Positions 22,382-29,895 of a DNA stretch of 60,502 nucleotides are shown here, in pieces (position 1 is the stretch's first letter; each line of letters opens with the position of its first letter). The notes under the pieces are model-generated. The model was not told where the DNA came from. It saw nothing but the letters and a program-made list of their open reading frames with translations, and searched no databases. Source of the DNA: a virus; the IMG/VR virus record IMGVR_UViG_3300023175_000036, positions 1 to 60,502 of that record, one strand, 5' to 3'. The translations under genes were made by a program, and so were the position numbers.

Positions 22382-23415
22382 ATCGATTCCACTATAATGT
22401 TATTAATTGTATATGATTTTTGCCCGTTTTTAGCTTCATAAAGTTTATCACACTTGTTACAGTCCCAACAATCAAACTTACAGTTTTTAATAAACTGTCT
22501 CCAAGCATCTATTGGTTTACCTTTTAAATTAGTGTTATTAATATATCCGTCAAAGTCAGAAAATAGTATTTCTTCTTTATTTTTATACTTTTTAATAATA
22601 TCCATAGTAGAATATAACTGTGCTATACTTTCTCTACCATGCATTTTAATAACGTCTACATAATAAAGCATTTCAACCCAGTCTTGTCTCCAAGGAGGAA
22701 TGTTTGCTGTCTTAAGTGGTGTAGCAGGATCTGTTACGTCCCATTTAGGACAACTTACTCTACTGATTGCATCATTAAAATATTGAGGACCTGTAGTACG
22801 TGTGTTATTAAAATGAAAATGTTCACCCATTACTGGACAACTTCCTAGGCATCCTTCGTTACCTAAAAGTGCAATTTTAATACCGTACTTTTGTTTAACT
22901 TTTTTAATTTTAATAAGTTCGTCTTTATTACGCATTAAATCTCTATCTATGTTAATATAGTGAAATCCTGCTTCTGCTTGTTTTGCAACATCAGCTGCTG
23001 TATTCACTTCTCTCAATATAGTATTTTTAATTTGTAATTGTGGGAACTCTTTTTTTATTTGTCCTGTCATTACCCAATGGGTGTGAGGAATAGTTGCAGA
23101 TCGAATACCTTTATGATGATATAAAGGTTTAAAATTTTCAATCCACAAATCAAGATTACTTTGATCAGGACGGACCTGCATGTTGTTAAATGTTGCTGAT
23201 AGCGGTATTCCTAACTTGTCCTGAATAATGAGTGAATTTTCAATTAAGTCGTTAGGATCATTAACAAATACATCTCCCATCGCGTCCTGATCAAATGGGG
23301 GTATACGACTTGTTATATAAACATCGTATATTAAGTCTTTATGATCAGCGCAAAATTGATAGAATTCTTCAAATTGACGCTGATTTAGTTTTGGGTTTAA
23401 TGGTACACTAAACAT
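22360..23415 (-). CDS. TIM-barrel-like protein with Cys clusters, resembling peptidase family U32
   Basis: A 351-aa protein. Alternating strands and helices (LIYDVYITSRIPP, IPLSATFNNMQVRP, GFHYINIDRDLMRN, YGIKIALLGNEGCLGSCP) suggest a TIM barrel. The NEGCLGSCP motif (Cys189, Cys193), Cys222 and a C-terminal Cys set at 312, 316, 319 and 322 could hold an iron-sulfur cluster, as in U32-family RNA-hydroxylating or ubiquinone-pathway proteins. The U32 signature is not perfectly matched. The C-terminal C-x3-C-x2-C also occurs in radical-SAM enzymes, but its position at the end and the absence of other motifs argue against that. Overlap with the methyltransferase gene suggests a two-enzyme modification unit. 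Function is otherwise unknown. Confidence 0.65.
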   Translation of the reverse strand: MFSVPLNPKLNQRQFEEFYQFCADHKDLIYDVYITSRIPPFDQDAMGDVFVNDPNDLIENSLIIQDKLGIPLSATFNNMQVRPDQSNLDLWIENFKPLYHHKGIRSATIPHTHWVMTGQIKKEFPQLQIKNTILREVNTAADVAKQAEAGFHYINIDRDLMRNKDELIKIKKVKQKYGIKIALLGNEGCLGSCPVMGEHFHFNNTRTTGPQYFNDAISRVSCPKWDVTDPATPLKTANIPPWRQDWVEMLYYVDVIKMHGRESIAQLYSTMDIIKKYKNKEEILFSDFDGYINNTNLKGKPIDAWRQFIKNCKFDCWDCNKCDKLYEAKNGQKSYTINNIIVESICGAYTD

Positions 23416-23424
23416 GAAACTATC

Positions 23425-24243
23425 TTATTCTTCTTTGTCTTTTCTATTAAGGATCTTTTTAGCAAGTAGTTTGTCTGTAACACTAGGCACATCATATTCA
23501 GGAATTGCACCTTTATTTTCAAGCAATCCTTCGTGTACTGCTCCTGCAATTTCTTTAAGCCCTTGTGTTAATCTTTCGTTATACTGTATAGTTGTTGCAA
23601 GTGTTTCAATTTGATCTTCTTCTGGCATCATTGCAATTGAATCCATATTACCTGAACCAATTCTACCATATGAAATCATATCCATTGCTGCTTGTTTAGC
23701 CATACGTGTAACCCAGTACTTGCGTTCTTCTTCGTGATCGTAAGTATATGCCTTTTTAAGCATTTCTTTGTCACCGCCTGAAATCTTTTTAACTAAGTCG
23801 ATAAAAACTTTTACTTCTTCTGAAGCTTGTTTTATTTTTCTATTCCAGACTTTAACATCATGCTCCATGTCTTCAATGTCAACAGAAATAAGTTCTTTTT
23901 GTAATTCATCTGTTGTTTCTTGAAGTTGTTTTTTTGCAATTTTAATTTCAACTAGTTTTCTTTTTAGACTGTTGTTAATGTTGTGCCAAGAGTGATGACG
24001 TGTTTCTAGTTCTAGCAAACACTGTTTTAGTTTTCTGTATGGGGTAAGTTGCGAATCAGCAACAAAATGTTCTGATTGATATTGAGATTGGCCGCTGTTT
24101 AGGTTCAATGCACCGTCTAAAATCTCATGCTCTAACTCGTCTAGCTGAAAAAATTCTTCAAACCCTTCATATGGCGAAACCCGTGTTTCTAAAGCCATAT
24201 GAGCATTTGCGTTATTTTTCTCTGCTTGTGATTGTTCACTCAT
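23425..24243 (-). CDS. Coiled-coil hypothetical protein
   Basis: A 272-aa hydrophilic protein. Residues 1-75 are acidic and probably flexible. Residues about 75-165 form a long Lys/Glu-rich coiled coil (RKLVEIKIAKKQLQETTDEL, then DMEHDVKVWNRKIKQ). The rest is helical, ending KDKEE. No enzymatic motif. It has a strong AAAGGAGAAG ribosome site and a TGTAAATAA box about 40 nt upstream, set in the loop of an AT-rich 10-bp dyad. Position after the three paralogous structural genes and before the U32-like gene gives no clear role; an assembly chaperone for long fibres is one possibility (inference). Confidence 0.78.
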   Translation of the reverse strand: MSEQSQAEKNNANAHMALETRVSPYEGFEEFFQLDELEHEILDGALNLNSGQSQYQSEHFVADSQLTPYRKLKQCLLELETRHHSWHNINNSLKRKLVEIKIAKKQLQETTDELQKELISVDIEDMEHDVKVWNRKIKQASEEVKVFIDLVKKISGGDKEMLKKAYTYDHEEERKYWVTRMAKQAAMDMISYGRIGSGNMDSIAMMPEEDQIETLATTIQYNERLTQGLKEIAGAVHEGLLENKGAIPEYDVPSVTDKLLAKKILNRKDKEE

Positions 24244-24253
24244 TTATTTCTTC

Positions 24254-24304
24254 TCCTTTAAAAAAGTTTCATTGGACTATGTTTATTTACAACAAAACTT
24301 TTTT
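24254..24304 (-). promoter_or_regulatory. AT-rich dyad with enclosed late-like box
   Basis: AAAAAAGTTT and AAACTTTTTT can form a 10-bp AT-rich stem around a 25-nt loop that contains TGTAAATAAAC (minus strand, about 24282-24291). It may be a weak promoter region for the coiled-coil gene. Confidence is low because A/T runs often look dyadic. Confidence 0.3.
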
Positions 24305-24310
24305 TAAGGA

Positions 24311-25132
24311 TTAGAAATTGAGTTTGTTACCAAATCTTGGGTTATTTTGATCTACGTATGTAACACCGTCTTCTTCATAGATACGTACACCGTCTTCATC
24401 CATAAGACCCATCGAAACTGCTTGTGCTGCTGGCATCATAATACCAAAATATTCTTCAAACAGAATATTCATTTGCCAAACATTTGGGGCAGTTTTAAAT
24501 TTCTTCACTAGAGTCTGATATTTTACTAACATTGTAGACAGGTTATCTTCATATTGTTCTGCTTTGCTAAGGATTTTGTTAGCAAGAGCAGTTTTATCTA
24601 AAGATCTTTCAGCAGCAAGGTAATCTAAAAATGGAGTTACATGCGCAGGATCATCGCCGTAAGTTAACCATTCACGTGCTTCGTGTTTTTGAATTTCCCA
24701 ACTTGCTTTTTCTACTTCTGTAGTGTTATGTAAATGACGGAATCTAAAATTGTATTCTGTATCAATAATTTCTTTAGCAAAACGATACATGAAAGTTCGG
24801 ATTTGTTCTTTAATTTCAGGAGTCAGCGTAAAAGGAACTTTGTCTTCTTCAGGAATAGCATCAGTTTCTGCCCAACCTTGATCATTATTCCAAATTTTCA
24901 CTGTATCTCTAATTTCAGAGAAAAACAAACTTCCATATTTTGCTTCTTCAGCTGTTACTTCTTCATAACCTGCTGGTATAGTTGGATAAATTGTATCAAA
25001 CAAAGGTTCTGCAATTTCTACACAGCTTAAATCAAAAAGAGAATATAAGTCTTTGCAGTAAATGTTTGGGTCGTTTTCGCTCATACCAAAATATGGTCTC
25101 ATAGCTTCTGTTTTTGTAATTATATATTTCAT
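24311..25132 (-). CDS. Hypothetical protein of the fibre region
   Basis: A 273-aa acidic protein beginning MKYIITKTEAMRPYFGMSEN, mostly helical between residues 95 and 220 (IKEQIRTFMYRFAKEIIDTE, WEIQKHEAREWLTYGDDPAH), ending with DGVRIYEEDGVTYVDQNNPR. I do not recognise the family. It lies 3 nt after the third of three tandem paralogous structural genes, in the place where fibre-assembly chaperones often sit, but there is no sequence evidence for that role. Confidence 0.75.
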   Translation of the reverse strand: MKYIITKTEAMRPYFGMSENDPNIYCKDLYSLFDLSCVEIAEPLFDTIYPTIPAGYEEVTAEEAKYGSLFFSEIRDTVKIWNNDQGWAETDAIPEEDKVPFTLTPEIKEQIRTFMYRFAKEIIDTEYNFRFRHLHNTTEVEKASWEIQKHEAREWLTYGDDPAHVTPFLDYLAAERSLDKTALANKILSKAEQYEDNLSTMLVKYQTLVKKFKTAPNVWQMNILFEEYFGIMMPAAQAVSMGLMDEDGVRIYEEDGVTYVDQNNPRFGNKLNF

Positions 25133-25135
25133 AGT

Positions 25136-26287
25136 TTAAAATCCTGATCCTGCTATTACTGTTGCTGCTCCTGTACTACAAGCACCTGATGATTGTCCGT
25201 AGTGTCCTTTAGGCATAGCATTTGCACCTAAAGTAATTTGTGAGTCTGAGGTATAACTTTGTTTCACTGTATGGTTATTTTGTTGTCCATCGTAGTGTCC
25301 CATTATATAACCCCAATCTTGTCCTTCTTCTGAATTTTCTTCTCCATAAGCTCGGACTTTGTTAAATGTTGATAATGTTGCTCCGTTAGCATCATTAAAT
25401 TTAGCAATACCACTTGTAACATTGTTGCCACTAAATGCATAATGATATCCGTATTTACTTCCTAGGTTCTTAGTTTGGTAACTAGTTTTACCGTAGTAAC
25501 CTCCTTGATCCCAATTTGCTGTCCAAGTTGCATTAGCCCAAGTTACGTATTGATATTCGTTTCCATTGTGATTAAAGTAGCCTCTAAGTTCGCCTCCAAC
25601 AGCATCGCCTCTACCACCATAGTTAGAACCCCAACCGGTGTACATAACTTCTGTTGGAAAATGCATACGGTTAGTACTGGAAGGACCGCCTCCAGTTATC
25701 CAACCACTTTGTCCTTTCATATCTTCAGTTGCTGCTGCATCAACACGAGATACGTCCATTTTCATACCACCAACGTGATTACCAAATCCAGCAGTACCAT
25801 AACCTAGTCCTTGGTTCTTTGGATCATTGCCTACATATCCATAACTAATACCGCTAGATGAAAACCCATCTGCTGTAAACATTCTAATAGATCCGTTTGC
25901 TAAACTGTAAGAACATATTTGATCATGTGAGTTAGCATATCCATTAGTTGAACAGATATATGCGTGATAATCACTCCAAAAACCATTTGTATAAGCACAA
26001 TAGTTTGATAACTGTTCGCCGCAATATACTGTTGTATCAGTTTGGTGCCATGTTTTGTTTACACTGCGCCAAGGAGTAGATCCTTTGTATCCACCTGCTA
26101 GGTATCCGTGTGTAAATATTGATCTGTAACGCCACTGTGCGTTGTCTGGAGTAAAGCCAGTAAACCCGCTACCCATGTAGCCCCAGTTTGTGCCGTCACT
26201 ACCGTTTGATATCAGTTTAGAACCTCTAGAATTTGCGTCTGAAGTTGGTACTGGTGTTACTTGTACTGCTCCTAGATAAAATGCCAT
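25136..26287 (-). CDS. Structural paralogue 3 of 3 (tandem family)
   Basis: A 383-aa protein beginning MAFYLGAVQVTPVPTSDANS. It is rich in Gly, Ser, Tyr, Trp and Asn and has no long helices, as expected for a beta-structured virion surface protein. It shares with the two genes before it WRYRSI(F/Y)THGYLA, NPWRSVNKTWH, ANGSIRMFTADGFSSSG, GNDPKN, GELRGYF and the very conserved C-terminus (GQQNNHT to GACSTGAATV). Compared with its sisters the variable positions concentrate in residues about 100-130 and 230-290. It starts 1 nt after the stop of the middle copy (TAACATG). Function unknown; a host-recognition or decoration protein is likely from context. Confidence 0.82.
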   Translation of the reverse strand: MAFYLGAVQVTPVPTSDANSRGSKLISNGSDGTNWGYMGSGFTGFTPDNAQWRYRSIFTHGYLAGGYKGSTPWRSVNKTWHQTDTTVYCGEQLSNYCAYTNGFWSDYHAYICSTNGYANSHDQICSYSLANGSIRMFTADGFSSSGISYGYVGNDPKNQGLGYGTAGFGNHVGGMKMDVSRVDAAATEDMKGQSGWITGGGPSSTNRMHFPTEVMYTGWGSNYGGRGDAVGGELRGYFNHNGNEYQYVTWANATWTANWDQGGYYGKTSYQTKNLGSKYGYHYAFSGNNVTSGIAKFNDANGATLSTFNKVRAYGEENSEEGQDWGYIMGHYDGQQNNHTVKQSYTSDSQITLGANAMPKGHYGQSSGACSTGAATVIAGSGF

Positions 26288-26288
26288 G

Positions 26289-27431
26289 TTACATTCCGCT
26301 CCCTACTACTGTTGCTGCTCCAGTTGAACATGCGCCTGATGATTGTCCATAATGTCCTTTAGGCATTGCACCTGCGCCAAGTGTTACTTCTGAATCGCTT
26401 GAGTGACTCTGTTTAATAGTATGGTTATTTTGTTGTCCATCATAGTGACCCATTATATAACCATGATCTTGACCATCTTCTACGTTATCTTCACCGTAAG
26501 AGCGAACCTTGTTAAAGTTTGCTAATGTTGCACCAGTTGCATCACTAAATCTTGCTTTACCTGAAGTAACATTATTGCCAGTACCAATGTAATGATGTCC
26601 CCATTTAGTAGACTGTATTTTACAATGGTTATCTTTACCCCAACCACCGCCTTGTGGCCAGTTGGTTGTCCAAGTACTATTACTCCATGTTACATATCTA
26701 TACTGTGTTCCCGACCACTGGAAGTAGCCTCTTAGCTCACCAGCACCTGCTGTGCCCCTACCGCTTTGACCTGAATCCCAGCCTGCATACATAACTTCTG
26801 TTGGGAAGTGCAAACGATTGGTAGTAGTACTCCCGCCGCCTGTCATCCAACCGCCTTGTCCTTTAATATCTTGTGTTCCGGCACCGTCTACGATAGCTGT
26901 GTTAAGTTTCATACCACCAACGTGGTTACTAAATCCGCCCGATCCGTATGTTAAGCCTTCGTTCTTTGGATCATTGCCTTCGTAGCCATAAGTTAATCCA
27001 GATGATGAAAATCCATCAGCAGTAAACATACGTATTGTGCCATTTGCTAGACTATAACTAGAAATACTGTCTCCGGCGGCATTAAATCCGCCACCAGTTT
27101 GAATATAACCGTTGTAGTCAGAATAAAAACCATCGCAGTATGCTTGTGCAAAACTAATTTGTTCACCTAAATAAATTGTAGTATCAGTTTGGTGCCAAGT
27201 TTTATTTACCGAACGCCATGGATTAGAACCTTTATATCCTGCTGCTAGATATCCATGCGTGTAAATTGATCTGTAACGCCACTGTGCGTTATCTATAGCA
27301 CCACTACTAGTATTACCCATGTATCCCCAAAATGAACCTGAGGATCCGTCTGAAATAAGTGATGCTCCCCTTGATGCATCATTGCCTGGAGGAACAAATT
27401 CTAATGTAACATTTCCTAATTTAAATGCCAT
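26289..27431 (-). CDS. Structural paralogue 2 of 3 (tandem family)
   Basis: A 380-aa protein starting MAFKLGNVTLEFVPPGNDAS. The frame is open upstream to 27473, but the added residues (Cys/Arg-rich, antisense to nothing conserved) do not match the sister proteins, while ATG at 27431 aligns with their starts and overlaps the previous stop by one base (TAATG). It shares nearly all of its C-terminal third with copy 1 (HCKIQSTKWGHHY, GNNVTSGKARFSDATG, FNKVRSYGEDNVEDGQDHGY), more than with copy 3, so copies 1 and 2 are the closest pair or have exchanged sequence. Beta-rich and Gly/Ser-rich, probably virion-exposed. Confidence 0.82.
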   Translation of the reverse strand: MAFKLGNVTLEFVPPGNDASRGASLISDGSSGSFWGYMGNTSSGAIDNAQWRYRSIYTHGYLAAGYKGSNPWRSVNKTWHQTDTTIYLGEQISFAQAYCDGFYSDYNGYIQTGGGFNAAGDSISSYSLANGTIRMFTADGFSSSGLTYGYEGNDPKNEGLTYGSGGFSNHVGGMKLNTAIVDGAGTQDIKGQGGWMTGGGSTTTNRLHFPTEVMYAGWDSGQSGRGTAGAGELRGYFQWSGTQYRYVTWSNSTWTTNWPQGGGWGKDNHCKIQSTKWGHHYIGTGNNVTSGKARFSDATGATLANFNKVRSYGEDNVEDGQDHGYIMGHYDGQQNNHTIKQSHSSDSEVTLGAGAMPKGHYGQSSGACSTGAATVVGSGM

Positions 27432-28576
27432 TATCCGTGTCCTCCTAAAACAGTTGCAGCAGCAGTTGCGCAAGCACCTGAACTTTGTCCGTAGTGTCCT
27501 TTAGGCATACAATCAGCACCCATTGTTACTTCTGAATCAGTTGAGTGTGTTTGCTTAATTGTGTGGTTATTTTGTTGTCCGTCAAAGTGACCCATAATAT
27601 AACCATGATCCTGACCGTCTTCAACATTATCTTCACCGTAACTTCTTACTTTGTTAAAGTTTGCTAGTGTAGTTCCTGTTGAATCGCTAAATCTTGCTTT
27701 ACCTGAAGTAACGTTATTGCCAGTACCAACATAATGGTGTCCCCATTTAGTTGATTGTATTTTACAATGGAAGTCTTTACCCCAACCACCCCAAACACCG
27801 GTACCAGACCATGTTGAGTTTGACCAAGTTACATATCGATAGTCGGATCCCCATTCAAAATAACCTCTAAGTTCTCCCGAAGCTGCTGAATTTCCTCTAC
27901 CGCTTTGACCTGAATCCCAACCAGTATACATAACTTCACTTGGAAAATGCATACGGTTAGTTGCACTAGAGTTGCCACCGTTAATCCATCCACCTTGTCC
28001 TTTGATGTCTGAACAAGCTGAACAATCAACTCTGGCTACGTCCATTGCCATACCACCTACGTGGTTACCAAAGCCAGCAGAACCATAACCTAGTCCTTCG
28101 TTCTTTGGATCATTGCCTACGTATCCATAACTAATACCACTAGATGAAAATCCATCAGCAGTAAACATACGTATACTTCCGTTTGCTAGACTATAACTCG
28201 AAATATTTGCTGTTGCGCCACTAAAGCCACCACCAGATACAATATAACCATAAAAGTCACTATAGTTACCATCTGTGTATGCTTGAGTAAATGATAATTG
28301 TTCACCACAGTAAAGTGTTGTATCGGTTAAATGCCAAGTTTTGTTTACACTACGCCATGGATTAGATCCTTTATAGCCTGCTGCTAGATATCCATGCGTG
28401 TAAATGGAACGATATCTCCAAGCATTGTTATCAACTTGACCTATGCCTAGTGATCCGCCGCCCATGTAGCCCCAAAATGCTGAACCTTCACCATCTGCCA
28501 TAAGTTCAGCACCGCGAGTTGCATCGCTACCTGCCGGTACTGCTGTAACTTCTTGGGTTCCGATGTAGAATGCCAT
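27431..28576 (-). CDS. Structural paralogue 1 of 3 (tandem family)
   Basis: A 381-aa protein starting MAFYIGTQEVTAVPAGSDAT; first of the three in transcription order. It carries the family core WGYMGGGS, NAWRYRSIYTHGYLAAGY, FTADGFSSSGISYGYVGNDP, GWDSGQSGRG and the C-terminal block ending MPKGHYGQSSGACATAAATV. It starts directly after the stop of the S74 fibre gene (TAA ATG) and is coupled to copy 2 by a TAATG overlap. The adjacency to a chaperone-bearing fibre suggests that these are tip or side proteins of the same adsorption organelle (inference). Confidence 0.82.
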   Translation of the reverse strand: MAFYIGTQEVTAVPAGSDATRGAELMADGEGSAFWGYMGGGSLGIGQVDNNAWRYRSIYTHGYLAAGYKGSNPWRSVNKTWHLTDTTLYCGEQLSFTQAYTDGNYSDFYGYIVSGGGFSGATANISSYSLANGSIRMFTADGFSSSGISYGYVGNDPKNEGLGYGSAGFGNHVGGMAMDVARVDCSACSDIKGQGGWINGGNSSATNRMHFPSEVMYTGWDSGQSGRGNSAASGELRGYFEWGSDYRYVTWSNSTWSGTGVWGGWGKDFHCKIQSTKWGHHYVGTGNNVTSGKARFSDSTGTTLANFNKVRSYGEDNVEDGQDHGYIMGHFDGQQNNHTIKQTHSTDSEVTMGADCMPKGHYGQSSGACATAAATVLGGHG

Positions 28577-29494
28577 TTATGCAGTCCCCTTCAATCCTTT
28601 TAGTTCGTTTATTTCTGCTTGTAAATCTTTTACTGCTTCAACTAATAGTGCAACCATGTTTTGATAGTTAATTGCTTTAGTACCCATTTCGTCTTTTTGT
28701 GTATGTACCATTTGTGGTAATACTTCTTCAACGTCTTGAGCAATTAAACCAATTTGGTTATCTCTACCATTCATTGTATACTGCTTGCCTTTTAGTCTTA
28801 AAACTTTTGATAGTGCATCTTTAATATCTGTAATATTAGATTTCAATCTTACGTCTGAGTTTGAAATAACGTCACCGCCAGCTGTAATGTCGCCGGTTGT
28901 AGTAACAGATGCTGCACTTAATGTTCCTGTAATAGTAATATTTGCACCAAAACTTGCACCGCCTGTTGTACTAAATGATGCAGCACTAACTGCTCCAGTA
29001 AAAGTACCTGAGGCTGCACTTAACCCGCCAGTAATAGTTAAATTACCTGTGTTAGGAGCAAATTGAATTCTACTTGAATACTTAACGCTAGAAAGAGTAC
29101 TTCCAGTTTCACTTGAAAGCAATACTCCAACATTTCCACTTGCTGTATCACTTGCTAGTGCAAGCGTCTTTTGTGTCCAACTTAATGCACCCGAACCGTT
29201 TGTACTTAAAACGTACCCATTAGTTCCGTCTGCTCCTGGTAATGTAAAAGATACATTGTTAGTAACTGCTGCCGGAGATTTAAGTGCAACATAATTTGTA
29301 CTATCTGAATCTGCTAATCTTAATTCATTACCGTCGTTGACTTGCATTGATGCTGTCGATTTAACAATACCAGTACCATTTGGTTCTAACACAACATCTG
29401 CGTTAGCAATGATGCCGGAAATTGAATTATCTTCAACAACAATTTGACCTAATATCGGTCTACCTACTTTACCTGTTGATACTTTTCTAGCCAT
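28577..29494 (-). CDS. Tail fibre/spike protein with C-terminal S74 intramolecular chaperone
   Basis: A 305-aa protein. Residues 1-60 may attach to the virion (MARKVSTGKVGRPILGQIVV). Residues 60-210 are Ser/Thr/Gly/Ala-rich repeats with a beta-helix-like rhythm (LSAASGTFTGAVSAASFST). From about 211 to the end is the endosialidase-type chaperone domain (peptidase S74): the hallmark NSDVRLKSNI starting at Ser213-Asp214, then QIGLIAQDVEEVLPQMV and INYQNMVALLVEAVKDLQAE. In this family the domain trimerises the fibre and cuts itself off at that Ser, here releasing about 93 residues. The product is therefore probably a trimeric beta-helical fibre. The ribosome site is AAGGAA. Confidence 0.9.
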   Translation of the reverse strand: MARKVSTGKVGRPILGQIVVEDNSISGIIANADVVLEPNGTGIVKSTASMQVNDGNELRLADSDSTNYVALKSPAAVTNNVSFTLPGADGTNGYVLSTNGSGALSWTQKTLALASDTASGNVGVLLSSETGSTLSSVKYSSRIQFAPNTGNLTITGGLSAASGTFTGAVSAASFSTTGGASFGANITITGTLSAASVTTTGDITAGGDVISNSDVRLKSNITDIKDALSKVLRLKGKQYTMNGRDNQIGLIAQDVEEVLPQMVHTQKDEMGTKAINYQNMVALLVEAVKDLQAEINELKGLKGTA

Positions 29495-29504
29495 AGTTTA
29501 TTCC

Positions 29505-29831
29505 TTATGCTGTCGATGTTTCAATGCCATATACAACACATGTTGTATTTGCATCTGATGAACGAGCAAATACTTTTCTATCTGCTTCTAGAACAATACC
29601 AGTTCTTTCAAGTACGCCGTTTGGTAGAATTTCTGTTTCATATTCTAAGTAATCGTCGCCTTGTGGTAATGCTTGTCCTGGTTTTGCTAATGCTAACCTT
29701 ACAGTCACTGAAGATGAGTTTTTATTACAAAAATTCACCGATACTACTGCGAAGTTATCATTAGGACAGTCGTATATTTCAGTATACGTTGCTGCTGCTA
29801 GATCCGCTGATCCTAATACTCCGTTTGCCAT
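29505..29831 (-). CDS. Small beta-rich virion protein (family A, copy 1)
   Basis: A 108-aa protein beginning MANGVLGSADLAAATYTEIY. Its layout of short strands (FAVVSVNFCNKNSSSVTVRL, then LPQGDDYLEYETEILPNGVL, then a final strand) is repeated in the 109-aa (45.2 kb) and 121-aa (58.4 kb) proteins, so it belongs to a small paralogous family. In all three a Pro/Asn turn (LPNG, LPANT, IPAGE) is followed by a strand and an ADRKV / GEKLIL / TEKLIL element. Each sits just upstream or downstream of a giant or S74 fibre gene. It is the first gene of a late unit with AGGAG and a GATAAATAT box 48 nt upstream. Confidence 0.78.
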   Translation of the reverse strand: MANGVLGSADLAAATYTEIYDCPNDNFAVVSVNFCNKNSSSVTVRLALAKPGQALPQGDDYLEYETEILPNGVLERTGIVLEADRKVFARSSDANTTCVVYGIETSTA

Positions 29832-29878
29832 TTTTTAAATCTCCTGTTATATGCTAGATGTTTCAACATTATCTATTA

Positions 29879-29887
29879 ATATTTATC
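29879..29887 (-). promoter_or_regulatory. Late promoter box GATAAATAT
   Basis: The minus strand reads GGATAAATATTAATAG, about 48 nt before the ATG at 29831. It is the probable start of the unit containing the S74 fibre and the three tandem paralogues. Confidence 0.6.
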
Positions 29888-29895
29888 CATTCCCC

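Larger units (their letters stand above)
25136..28576 (-). repeat. Tandem triplication of a ~1.15-kb structural gene
   Basis: Three head-to-tail genes of 383, 381 and 381 aa with colinear similarity over their whole length, the strongest at both ends. DNA identity is also visibly high, for example around GGTTATTTTGTTGTCC near each 3' end. They are spaced by overlap or 1 nt. Confidence 0.9.

Noticed and set aside
22360-23415. Radical SAM enzyme because of C-x3-C-x2-C
   Set aside because: The Cys set is at the extreme C-terminus and no SAM-binding GGE or beta-strand motifs follow; U32-like reading fits better.
27432-27473. Upstream start for the second tandem paralogue
   Set aside because: The extra 14 residues (Cys/Arg-rich) are absent from the sister genes, and ATG at 27431 aligns with both and is coupled by TAATG.
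25136-28576. Diversity-generating retroelement acting on the triplicated genes
   Set aside because: There is no reverse transcriptase, template repeat or adenine-biased variation pattern in the window. Duplication and conversion explain the data.
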